NCBI GenBank assembly: GCA_016209015.1 | Contig: JACQWY010000057.1 | Location: forward strand, 1 to 44,899 | Source: Gammaproteobacteria bacterium | GTDB taxonomy: Bacteria; Pseudomonadota; Gammaproteobacteria; Ga0077536 | Direction: 5' to 3' | DNA: 44,899 nt | Shown here: positions 8,195 to 15,614 of the stretch, piece by piece | How positions within the stretch are numbered: the stretch's first letter is position 1 | Layout: every line of letters starts with the position of its first letter | Notes under the pieces: generated by a model | Seen by the model: the letters and a program-made list of their open reading frames with translations, nothing else | Told to the model about the DNA's origin: nothing | Database searches by the model: none | Translations under genes and position numbers: made by a program

Positions 8195-9721
8195 ATGACG
8201 GAACGACGCCCACATCCGGGCCGGGTCTTGATCGTTGGAGGCGGCACTGCAGGCTGGATGGCCGCCATTTCTCTCGCCATGGCATGGATCCCGCTCGGCG
8301 CGGAAATCACGCTGCTCGAATCCGATGCCATCGGCATCATCGGCGTCGGCGAGGGCTCGACCCCGAAGATGCGCCGCTTCATGCAGAAGCTGGGCGTCGC
8401 GGAGCACGAGTGGATGCCTTCCTGCAACGGCACCTACAAATGCGGCATTCGCTTTCCGGCCTGGTCGACGCGGCCCGGCTACGAGAGCTACTACCATCCC
8501 TTCTTCTCGCCGAGCGACGATCCCTTCATCCGCGCGTTCCACCAGAACATGACGCTGCGTCAGCGCAATCTCGACGTGCACGCGCTGCCCGACACGTTCT
8601 TCCTCTCGAACTATCTCGCGAAGCACTCGCGCGCGCCGCTCGGCGACGGGACGCTCGATCATCAGACGGACTACGCCTATCACTTCGACGCGCGGCTGAT
8701 CGGCGAATACCTCCGCAAGCGTTCGATCGAGCTCGGCGTGCGCCATCTCGTCGACACCGTGACGGGCGTGCGGCAGTCGGAGTCCGGCGCGATCCTGGGT
8801 GTCGACACCCAGCGCGGCGGATTCGTCGAAGCGGATTTCTTCCTGGACTGCTCCGGCTTCGCGAGCGTGCTCATCTGCGGCGCGCTGCGTGTACCGTTCA
8901 TGCCGTACAAGGATTTCCTGTTCAACGACGCGGCCGTCGCGATGCCGACGCCGCATCCGGACGCGACGACGCTGCGCTCGGAGACGCTTTCCAGCGCGCT
9001 CAAGTACGGCTGGGTGTGGAAGATCCCGCTGACGAACCGCCTGGGCAATGGCTACGTGTATTCCTCGGACTACATCGATGCCGCGACGGCGGAGCAGGAA
9101 CTGCGCCAGCATCTGAAGCTGCCGGAGTCGGATACGACCGAGGCGCGGCATCTCAAGATGCGCGTCGGGCGGCTGAATCATTGCTGGGAGTCGAACTGTC
9201 TCGCGATCGGTCTCGCGCAGGGCTTCATCGAACCGCTCGAAGCGACGGCGCTCATGATCGTGCAGGACACGGTCGAGCACTTCATCGAGCTCTATGCCAG
9301 GGGCGGCTTCACGCCCGAGCATCGCGACGCCTACAACGAGAAGATCAACCGCATCTACGACAGCGTCAGAGACTACGTCTACATGCATTACAAGCTGAAC
9401 TCGCGACGCGACACCGACTACTGGGTCAACGCGCGCGAGAATCGCCATGTCTCCGATTCTGTCGCGGCGATCCTCGAGGTCTGGGACAACGGCGGCGATC
9501 TGCTCGGCGAAATCGTGCGACAGCGCGATTACATGAGTTACAGCCCGACGTCGTGGTTCTGCATCCTCTCCGGCATGGCGCGCTTCCCGAAGCAGCCGCG
9601 CAAACCGCGCCGCGACATTCCGGTCATCGACCCGGCCGGCCCGCGCAAGGCCTGTATGGAGATGCTGGAACACTATCCCGATCACCGCAGCGTCGTGATG
9701 GCGATGCAGCCGGCGCATTGA
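8195..9721 (+). CDS. Flavin-dependent tryptophan halogenase-like protein
   Basis: 508 residues, the usual length of the tryptophan halogenase family. It has the FAD-binding motif GGGTAGW (15-21), IGVGEGSTP (49-57), the halogenase-specific WVWKIP (273-278), Lys82 in NGTYK (equivalent to the catalytic Lys79 of PrnA) and Glu349 in EPLEAT (equivalent to Glu346). Such enzymes use reduced flavin, oxygen and halide to form hypohalous acid, passed to the lysine. All key residues are intact, so the gene is probably functional. No peptide synthetase, flavin reductase or TonB receptor gene lies nearby in the window, so the substrate is unknown; many environmental members act on free indoles or remain unassigned. 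Strong ribosome site GAGGAGGG precedes the ATG. Confidence 0.9.
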   Translation: MTERRPHPGRVLIVGGGTAGWMAAISLAMAWIPLGAEITLLESDAIGIIGVGEGSTPKMRRFMQKLGVAEHEWMPSCNGTYKCGIRFPAWSTRPGYESYYHPFFSPSDDPFIRAFHQNMTLRQRNLDVHALPDTFFLSNYLAKHSRAPLGDGTLDHQTDYAYHFDARLIGEYLRKRSIELGVRHLVDTVTGVRQSESGAILGVDTQRGGFVEADFFLDCSGFASVLICGALRVPFMPYKDFLFNDAAVAMPTPHPDATTLRSETLSSALKYGWVWKIPLTNRLGNGYVYSSDYIDAATAEQELRQHLKLPESDTTEARHLKMRVGRLNHCWESNCLAIGLAQGFIEPLEATALMIVQDTVEHFIELYARGGFTPEHRDAYNEKINRIYDSVRDYVYMHYKLNSRRDTDYWVNARENRHVSDSVAAILEVWDNGGDLLGEIVRQRDYMSYSPTSWFCILSGMARFPKQPRKPRRDIPVIDPAGPRKACMEMLEHYPDHRSVVMAMQPAH

Positions 9722-9764
9722 GGCGGTAGGCGGGAATTGGAGGAGGGAATTGGGGAAAGGAATT

Positions 9765-9840
9765 GGGGTCAGGTTCGAATTCGCGGGCGAGCGCTGAAGT
9801 TTCGGTCGCTCGCGTCGGCCGCGAAATCGAACCTGACCCC
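9765..9840. repeat. 76-bp REP-like palindrome, copy A
   Basis: Arms of 22 bases (9765-9786 and 9819-9840, beginning GGGGTCAGGTTCGA) are inverted copies with one mismatch and enclose 32 bases. A second element of exactly the same length lies at 12716-12791. The outer flanks (GGAATTGGGG to the left, CCCGCCGGCGCCGC to the right) are shared in the same orientation, while the core appears inverted between copies. Palindromes starting GGGGTCAG resemble REP/BIME-like elements mobilised by Y1 (RAYT) transposases; no such transposase is in the window. Confidence 0.8.
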
Positions 9841-9919
9841 ATTTCCCGCCGGCGCCGCCCCCCTTCACGGCAAGCTTCGAGAAAACCGCCGCGCCTCGCG
9901 ACGCGGCGGATCGGACTTC

Positions 9920-10762
9920 TCAGCCCGCGATCTCCTTCAACACCGGAATCAGGTACTCGCGGAACTTCGCCGGGTTCTCGCTCATCGGGAAATGGCCGAC
10001 GTCCTTCATCTCGATGAACTTCGAGCCCGGGATGCGCGCGGCGAGCGCGGCGGAGTCCTGGGGGCTCGTCGCGAAGTCGTACTCGCCGGTGAGGAGATAC
10101 ACCGCGACCTTCTTCGTGTCGATGCGATCGAGGACCGGCTCCGCGTCGTACTCGATCGAGTAGTAATAGAGATCGCCCTTGAACAGGAACGGCGCGCCCT
10201 GGCTGTAGCCGAACACGGTCTCGCGGATGTACTTCTCCGGGCTCGTCGGCGAGCACAGACCGTACATCGTGGCGGGCTTCGCCTCGTTGCTGATGCGCGG
10301 ATGGTAGTAGGTGTCGAGATAGTAGCCGGGGCTCTTGATCGAGGCCTCGACGCCGATCACGGCGCGGAACCTGTCCGGGTGATGCGCGGCGAGATCGACG
10401 GCGATCTGGCCGCCCATGGACGAGCCCATGAAGACCGGCCGGTCGAGCTCGAGCGCCTCGGCGAGCGCGACGATGAACTTCATGAAGAAGTCGCGCGTCA
10501 GGTTATAGGGCTTTTCCCAGTGCCGATCGTCCTCAGGCGGCAGCGACTTGCCGTGGAAGGGCAGGTCGTAGGCGATGACGTCGAAGTTCTTCGTGATCTC
10601 CGCGTCCTCGTGCAGGTGGCGCCACTGGAAGCTGTGCGCGCCCGCGGTGTGCTGGCACATGAGCGGAATGCCCTTGCCGGTGCGCTCGTAATAGGCACGG
10701 TATTCGATGCCGTTGATCGTGAGATAGACGTATTTGCCGGTGGTCTGGTCGTGACGGGCCAT
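9920..10762 (-). CDS. Alpha/beta hydrolase
   Basis: 280 residues from the ATG preceded by AGGAGA; an upstream in-frame extension would run into the neighbouring gene and is not used. It is an alpha/beta-hydrolase fold protein: the oxyanion region (PLMCQHTAGAHSFQW), the nucleophile elbow GSSMGG with the catalytic serine, an Asp in LLTGEYDFAT and the catalytic His in DVGHFP. There is no signal peptide, so it is cytoplasmic. Substrate unknown; C-C bond hydrolases and esterases share this layout. It is the second gene of a two-gene unit, 10 bases after the SCP2-like gene, which suggests a lipid or sterol-like substrate. Confidence 0.88.
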   Translation of the reverse strand: MARHDQTTGKYVYLTINGIEYRAYYERTGKGIPLMCQHTAGAHSFQWRHLHEDAEITKNFDVIAYDLPFHGKSLPPEDDRHWEKPYNLTRDFFMKFIVALAEALELDRPVFMGSSMGGQIAVDLAAHHPDRFRAVIGVEASIKSPGYYLDTYYHPRISNEAKPATMYGLCSPTSPEKYIRETVFGYSQGAPFLFKGDLYYYSIEYDAEPVLDRIDTKKVAVYLLTGEYDFATSPQDSAALAARIPGSKFIEMKDVGHFPMSENPAKFREYLIPVLKEIAG

Positions 10763-10772
10763 GCTGTGTCTC

Positions 10773-11147
10773 CTAGCGGGTCGCGTTGTCGCGCATGATC
10801 TGGAACATCCGGCGGAACGCGCCGTAGTAGGCGAAGAACGTTTCGCTGCTGCCCGACCACTCGAAGGCATTGCGCACGATGGCGGCGAACATGTCGTGGT
10901 AGAACGGGCGCGGAATGGGCTGCAGGAATTCCTTCCAGCTCGCGAGCGGTCCCTTGATCGTGACGTCGGCCGAATCGAACTTGTTCGCCGGACCCATCGC
11001 GACGAGCTGGCCGTCGCGGAACTTGAGCAGCAGGGGCTCCCGATCGAAATAGAGCGTCATCGCGCCGTCCAGGAAGCGCGCGGCGATCTTGAATTCGCCG
11101 TCGCGGTTTACCGCTTCCTGGAACGCGGCCTGATTGAATAGCGACAT
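10773..11147 (-). CDS. SCP2 sterol-binding domain protein (small)
   Basis: 124 residues from the ATG with GGAGG ten bases upstream; the in-frame extension beyond it runs through the promoter region and is rejected. The centre (FDGAMTLYFDREPLLLKFRDGQ and SADVTIKGPLASWKEFL) has the pattern of SCP2-like lipid-binding domains, in which a hydrophobic tunnel holds acyl chains or sterols; the C-terminal part (AFEWSGSSETFFAYYGAFRRMFQIM) is rich in aromatics. No enzyme motif. It is the first gene of the unit with the alpha/beta hydrolase and is divergent from the CoA-transferase gene. A role as carrier of the hydrolase substrate is inference. Confidence 0.7.
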   Translation of the reverse strand: MSLFNQAAFQEAVNRDGEFKIAARFLDGAMTLYFDREPLLLKFRDGQLVAMGPANKFDSADVTIKGPLASWKEFLQPIPRPFYHDMFAAIVRNAFEWSGSSETFFAYYGAFRRMFQIMRDNATR

Positions 11148-11169
11148 GATGGTTTGACCTCCAAAACTA

Positions 11170-11332
11170 AGGACCCTGGTCGAAATTATCTCTACATTCG
11201 GGTGTCCGTGAGCGGCCGTGGCGGCGTTGCGGGTCTTGGCAATAGTCCCCGCTATGGGCCCGCGACACGCGCCTTGCCCCGACCACTCACAAACACCCCC
11301 GGTGTTGACGACATAATTTCGACCAGGGTCCT
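11170..11332. promoter_or_regulatory. Inverted duplicated promoter region of the divergent cassette
   Basis: A perfect 20-bp inverted repeat (11170-11189 and 11313-11332; outward reading ATAATTTCGACCAGGGTCCT) flanks 123 bases. Further inside, both arms share CTCAC-N2-ACACCC at nearly the same place (10 and 13 bases before ATAATTT), so about 50 bp are duplicated in inverted orientation. Each arm points toward one of the two divergent genes. The left arm ends 22 bases before the SCP2-like ATG, the right arm 180 bases before the CoA-transferase ATG. GATAAT and CATAAT, just inside the repeat ends, could be -10 elements. The 365-bp gap holds no gene; a second -10-like TATACT lies near 11472. Confidence 0.65.
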
Positions 11333-11512
11333 GATGGCATGCGAAACGGCCGCAGGACGCGGCGCGTCTCCTCTCGAACCGCAAGCGGTACGGTCCGGCG
11401 GCTGGGGCGCCGGACGGCGGCCACACCATGACCGCGCGGTGGCGCGATGTCAATTCGGGTCCGCTGCTTCGGTATACTCCGTTTTTTTTTCATCTGCCGA
11501 GGACTGCACTCC

Positions 11513-12670
11513 ATGAAGCTCGAGGGCGTGAAGGTCGTCGATTTCTCCATGTTCCTGCCGGGACCGCATTTCACGATGATGATGGCCGACCACGGCGCCG
11601 AGGTGATCCGCATCGAGCCCATGGGCGGCGAGCCGGCGCGCGCGCTGGGTCTCAAGCAGGGCGAGCACACGGTGTGGTTCCGCAACACGCATCGCGGCAA
11701 GCAGAGCGTGCGCCTGAACCTGAAGGATCCGCGCGGCCTCGAGTTCGCGATGAAGCTGCTCGAGGACGCCGACGTGCTCGTCGAGGGCTTCCGTCCCGGG
11801 GTGATGGAACGCCTCGGTCTCGGCTACGAAGCAGTGCGCGCACGCGCGCCGCAGGTCGTCTACGTCTCGCTGTCGGCCTTCGGGCAGACCGGGCGTTATC
11901 GTTTGAAGCCCGCGCACGACATGGTGATGCAGGCGATGCTCGGCGTGCTGAGCTTCAACCTCGGCCGCGACGGCAAGCCGGCGAACCCCCACATGCCGGT
12001 CGCCGACATGTGCGGCTCGCTGACGGCGTTCGCGGGCGTGCTGATGGCGCTCTTCCGTCAGCGTCAGACCGGGCAGGGCGATTACCTCGACATCTCCATG
12101 CACGATTCCGTGCTCGCCTGGACCGCGAACTACCAGGGCCCGGTGATGGCCGAGCATCGCGCGCACGACGTGAAGCAGGAGCGCAACTGGGGCGGTGCCG
12201 CGTTCTACAACATCTACGAGACGAAGGATCGTCAATGGATGGTGCTCGGCGGCGTCGAGCACACGTTCTGCGAAAATTTTCTGAACAAGGCCGGCCGCCC
12301 GGATCTCATTCCGCCTTGTCACCAGCCGCCGGGCCCGGTGCAGGAGCCGGTGAAGGTTTTCCTCGCCGAGTTCTTCGGCGCGCGCACGCAGGCCGAGGCG
12401 CTGGCCTGGCTCGAAGGCCTCGACGTCTGCTACGCGCCGTTGCGCACGCTGCTCGAAGGCGTGTTCGATCCGAACACCGCCGAGCGCGGCATGCTGATCA
12501 CGGACGAGGCCGGCTGCCATCACCTCGGCATCCCGATCAAGTACACGCGCGAACCGGGCCGCGTCGACACGCACGTGCCGGCGCTCGGCGAGCACTCGAA
12601 GCAGGTCGCCGCGCGCCTCGGTTATTCGGCGGAGCGGATCGCGGAGCTCGAGCGCGACAAGGTGATTTGA
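11513..12670 (+). CDS. CaiB/BaiF family III CoA-transferase
   Basis: 385 residues, start chosen at the ATG 8 bases after GAGGA; an ORF extension to 11447 crosses the poly-T promoter region. Family III features: N-terminal LEGVKVVDFSMFLPGPH, the nucleotide-like CoA loop, RNTHRGKQSVRLNLK (CoA-binding), and PVADMCGS, in which Asp166 is the expected catalytic aspartate. Enzymes of this family move CoA between acids (carnitine, bile acids, oxalate, 2-methylacyl racemases). The gene is divergent from the SCP2/hydrolase unit and shares its duplicated promoter, so the three proteins likely activate or process the same hydrophobic acid. Transcription runs toward the second REP-like palindrome. Confidence 0.9.
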   Translation: MKLEGVKVVDFSMFLPGPHFTMMMADHGAEVIRIEPMGGEPARALGLKQGEHTVWFRNTHRGKQSVRLNLKDPRGLEFAMKLLEDADVLVEGFRPGVMERLGLGYEAVRARAPQVVYVSLSAFGQTGRYRLKPAHDMVMQAMLGVLSFNLGRDGKPANPHMPVADMCGSLTAFAGVLMALFRQRQTGQGDYLDISMHDSVLAWTANYQGPVMAEHRAHDVKQERNWGGAAFYNIYETKDRQWMVLGGVEHTFCENFLNKAGRPDLIPPCHQPPGPVQEPVKVFLAEFFGARTQAEALAWLEGLDVCYAPLRTLLEGVFDPNTAERGMLITDEAGCHHLGIPIKYTREPGRVDTHVPALGEHSKQVAARLGYSAERIAELERDKVI

Positions 12671-12715
12671 TTGCGCGCAATGAATTCGTAGGTCCGTATG
12701 GCGGACGAGGGAATT

Positions 12716-12791
12716 GGGGTCAGGTTCGATTTCGCGGCCGACGCGAGCGACCCATGTCCGGGCGCTGATCCGCGAATTCGAACCTGACCCC
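12716..12791. repeat. 76-bp REP-like palindrome, copy B
   Basis: Arms of 22 bases (12716-12737 and 12770-12791) with one mismatch enclose 32 bases. It starts 45 bases after the CoA-transferase stop. The arms and about half of the inner sequence are the reverse complement of copy A (9765-9840), while the outer flanks agree in direct orientation. The 384-bp gap 12671-13054 otherwise holds only the small reading frame at 12894-12992. Confidence 0.8.
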
Positions 12792-12893
12792 AATTCCCGC
12801 CGGCGCCGCGCTTCTTTCACGGCAGCCTGCCGGGCGATGGATGCATCGCGTGCCCGCTTCGCGCCGGCGCGCACCAACAGGGAGCAGGGCTCG

Positions 12894-12992
12894 ATGTCGA
12901 CCTCGGAAATCTTCCTCGTCGCGATGACGATCATCCTCGCGCTCCCCTATCCCGAGATCTCCTCGGTCGAGGCTCTGCAAGGCGGGCTATGA
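12894..12992 (+). pseudogene. Possible N-terminal remnant of a Kef-type antiporter gene
   Basis: A 32-codon frame with a fair ribosome site (GGGAGCAGGG) encodes MSTSEIFLVAMTIILALPY, which recalls the first residues of Kef-type cation:proton antiporters, where a membrane helix follows. After residue 19 the resemblance stops and the frame soon ends. It could be a decayed gene start left by a deletion, or a real small membrane protein. The identification is from memory of the family and is weak. Confidence 0.3.
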
Positions 12993-13054
12993 CCCGTGTG
13001 GACAACTCGCCGGGCGCGAGTCGCCCACACGCGCTCTGATTCCTCTACCACGCG

Positions 13055-13792
13055 TCAGACCCCTGCATCCCCCTCGAACACGAAATCCGCCACCAGCGGC
13101 AGATGATCCGACGCAATCAACGCGAGCCGGCTGCGATGCGTGCGCGCGGCCTGGACGCGCAGGTGATGGTCGTAATAAATGTGATCGAGGTGCAGCACCG
13201 GCAGACCGTGCGGGAAGGCGCGCAGCCGCGGCACGTGGGCCTCGAGATCCGTCAGCCCGAATTCCCGGCGCAGGCTCTTCGTCACCTGCCCCTTCACCCA
13301 TTCGTTGAAATCGCCGAGCACGATGCGCGCGCCGCTGAGATCCGGGGCTTTCAGCGCGTCGTCCTCGAACAAGCGGTTCGCCTGGTCGCGCCGTTCGAGA
13401 TAGCCGAGGCCGAGATGGACGTTGAAGACGTGCAGCACGCCGGCATCGAGCGCGAGGTCCGTGCGCAGCGCGCCGCGCCCCGTGCGCCGCGGCACGGTGA
13501 TGTTCAGGGGGCTGACGGACGCGAACGGGCGGCGGCTCAGCGTCGCGTTTCCGTAGACGCAGCCGCGGCCGCTGCGCGCGCGGCCGAAGGCGGCGTGATA
13601 GCCGAGCCGTTCAGCGAAGTAGCGGAGTTGATCGAACGCCTGCGGGTCGTCGCCCGGAGTCGCGACCTCCTGCAGCGCGACGACGTCGGCTTCGACCTCG
13701 GCGATGACGTCCGCAATGCGTGCGACGTTCACGCGGCCATCGAGGCCGCGGCCCTTGTGGATGTTGTAGGTCGCGATGCGGAGCACGTTCAC
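13055..13792 (-). CDS. ybhP: Endonuclease/exonuclease/phosphatase family protein, YbhP-like
   Basis: 245 residues starting at a GTG that overlaps the stop of the upstream gene by four bases (GTGA). EEP-fold motifs are complete: TYNIHKG (Asn and metal site), ALQEV (metal-binding Glu), GDFNEW (catalytic Asp/Asn) and SDHLPLVADF (catalytic Asp-His). In E. coli the homologous ybhP is paired with clsB, as here. The biochemical role of YbhP is not settled; a phosphodiesterase or phosphatase acting on a lipid or nucleic-acid phosphate is plausible. Translation is probably coupled to the cardiolipin synthase gene. Confidence 0.85.
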   Translation of the reverse strand: MNVLRIATYNIHKGRGLDGRVNVARIADVIAEVEADVVALQEVATPGDDPQAFDQLRYFAERLGYHAAFGRARSGRGCVYGNATLSRRPFASVSPLNITVPRRTGRGALRTDLALDAGVLHVFNVHLGLGYLERRDQANRLFEDDALKAPDLSGARIVLGDFNEWVKGQVTKSLRREFGLTDLEAHVPRLRAFPHGLPVLHLDHIYYDHHLRVQAARTHRSRLALIASDHLPLVADFVFEGDAGV

Positions 13793-15264
13793 ACTTGATC
13801 CTCGATCAGCGAGGCGACGGCTTCCTGCATGCGCCGCCAGCGGCCGCGGCCGTGCCAGGCGGCGTGGTCGATGCGCTCGCATGCCGTGAGGTCGGCGGCG
13901 AAAACGGCTTCGAGCTCGGCGACGAGCTCGGGATCGTCGAAGCAGAGATTCGTCTCCTCGTTCAGCGCGAAAGATCGGTTGTCCAGGTTCGCCGTGCCGA
14001 CCGTCGCCCATTCGCCGTCGATGACCATCGTCTTCTGGTGCAGCATCGAGGTCTGGTATTCGTAGATCTCGACGCCTGCTTCGAGCAGGCGGCCGTAGAG
14101 CCGCAAGCTGTTGTAGCGCGCCCACCAGCTGTCGATGTGCGCGCCGGCGATCATGAGCTGCACGTTCACGCCGCGCCGGCAGGCCTCGCGCAGGATCTGC
14201 ACGACGGTCGGCTGCGGGATGAAGTAGGGATTCGCGATGTGGATGGAGCGCGTGGCGCACTGCAGGGCGAGCAGGTACATCGTGCCGCCCGCACCCGCAC
14301 CGCCGAGCGGGGAGCTCAGGATCGTCTGCACCGCGACGCGGCCCGCGCCCCGGGGCAGGGGGAAGTAAGCATCGCCGCTCAACATTTCGCCGGTCGTGAT
14401 CATCCAGTTCTGTGCGAATCCGCTCTGTTGCGCGTGCACCGCCGGGCCTTCGACGAGCACGCAGGTGTCGCGCCATTCCTGCGGGCCGCGTGCGCGGCCG
14501 ATCCACTGATCGGCCAAGCCCGCGCCGCCCGTGAAAGCGACGCGGCCGTCGACGATGAGCGACTTGCGGTGCGTGCGCAGGGTCGCGCGGTTCAACGTAT
14601 ACCAATGGATGGGGCGGAACCACGCGAGTTCCACGCCGCCCGCCTCGAGCGTGGCGAGGATCTCCTCGCCGATGATGGACGAGCCGATCGCGTCGACGAG
14701 CACTTTCACCGCCACGCCGTGTCGCGCACGCTCGGCGAGTGCCTCGGCGAACGCGAGCCCGACCCGGCCCCGCCAGAAGATGTACTGCTCGAGCGTGATG
14801 GAGCGTGTCGCGAGCTGGATCGCGGTGAGCATCGCGGGGTAGAACGCGTCGCCGTTCTGCAGGATCTCGACGCGATTGCCGGGTACGAGCGGCATGCCGG
14901 TCATGCCGGCGACGGTCAGCGCGAATTCGGGCGCCCCGGCGGGCAGGCTCGCCTCGACGGCGTAGACGGCGGGATGGACGCGCGGTGTCACGTGATAGAG
15001 CACGAAGGACAGCAGCCCGGTCGCGATCGCGAACCCGCGCAGGCCCGAAGCTTCGAGCAGCACGGCCAGCGCGAGCCACACGACCCAGGCGCGCATCAGC
15101 GAACGGGCGTGATCCCAGCGATCCTTCACGCCGAGCCGCAGCTTCGGCGCGCGGGGCGCGAGCCGGTAGAGCTGCTGCTTTCTCACGCGCGGGTTCAGCC
15201 AGGCCCGGGCTTCGGCCGGCGTGCGCGAAGCGCGGGAGCTCGTGCCGGAATCTTTGCTGCTCAT
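13789..15264 (-). CDS. cls: Phospholipase D family cardiolipin synthase
   Basis: 491 residues from the ATG at 15264; an in-frame extension of 48 residues upstream has no ribosome site and unusual composition. Residues 55-90 contain two hydrophobic segments (membrane anchor). Two HKD motifs follow: THRKSLIVDGRVAFTGG and LHQKTMVIDGEWATVGTANLD-like, each with the His-x-Lys-x4-Asp catalytic set. This is the layout of bacterial cardiolipin synthases, which join two phosphatidylglycerols, or phosphatidylglycerol with another lipid, at the inner membrane. It is followed by, and overlaps, a YbhP-like gene, as clsB-ybhP do in E. coli, so it is closer to ClsB than to ClsA by context. Confidence 0.85.
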   Translation of the reverse strand: MSSKDSGTSSRASRTPAEARAWLNPRVRKQQLYRLAPRAPKLRLGVKDRWDHARSLMRAWVVWLALAVLLEASGLRGFAIATGLLSFVLYHVTPRVHPAVYAVEASLPAGAPEFALTVAGMTGMPLVPGNRVEILQNGDAFYPAMLTAIQLATRSITLEQYIFWRGRVGLAFAEALAERARHGVAVKVLVDAIGSSIIGEEILATLEAGGVELAWFRPIHWYTLNRATLRTHRKSLIVDGRVAFTGGAGLADQWIGRARGPQEWRDTCVLVEGPAVHAQQSGFAQNWMITTGEMLSGDAYFPLPRGAGRVAVQTILSSPLGGAGAGGTMYLLALQCATRSIHIANPYFIPQPTVVQILREACRRGVNVQLMIAGAHIDSWWARYNSLRLYGRLLEAGVEIYEYQTSMLHQKTMVIDGEWATVGTANLDNRSFALNEETNLCFDDPELVAELEAVFAADLTACERIDHAAWHGRGRWRRMQEAVASLIEDQV

Positions 15265-15407
15265 CGTCTGTCGTGCCTCGGACGCGCGCTTACGTGCTGG
15301 GCGGCGCAATCGGATGATAGGCCCTGCGGCGCGGCCGAGGTATTGTCCGGGCACACGCGCGGCCGAACTTGTTCGCCGTATCGGTACATCGGATAATGCC
15401 GGGCGCA

Positions 15408-15521
15408 ATGGCGGCCGTGTCGGTCCCCTCGCGACGTAAGGTTGTGAACCCCGTCAGGCCCGGAAGGGAGCAGCGGTAACGACGACTGCGGGCGCCGAGG
15501 TGTGGCTGGCAGGGCCGCCTC
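15408..15521 (+). ncRNA. ffs: 4.5S signal recognition particle RNA
   Basis: The conserved apical domain is unmistakable: GTCAGGCCCGGAAGGGAGCAGC (shown in part) with the GGAA tetraloop and the asymmetric internal loop, and the 3' side GAGGTGTGGCTGGCAGGGCC. Ends are set by the closing helix GGCGGCC (15410-15416) with GGCCGCC (15513-15519). It is the short SRP RNA type without an Alu domain. It binds Ffh for co-translational membrane targeting. Location just before dnaX is conserved in gammaproteobacteria. End positions may be off by a few bases. Confidence 0.95.
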
Positions 15522-15527
15522 CATTTT

Positions 15528-15551
15528 CCGGGCCCGGCAGCCGGCCCGGGT
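15528..15551 (+). terminator. Hairpin after ffs
   Basis: CCGGGCC and GGCCCGG form a 7-bp GC stem around an 8-base loop, 7 bases after the SRP RNA end. The T-run is poor (TTTT lies before, only TT after), so it may be a processing or pausing structure rather than an efficient terminator. Confidence 0.45.
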
Positions 15552-15614
15552 TCCCGCCCATCACGCGCCAGGGCGCGGGCCGCGTCCGGATCCGGACGCC
15601 ACAACAGGGTCGAT

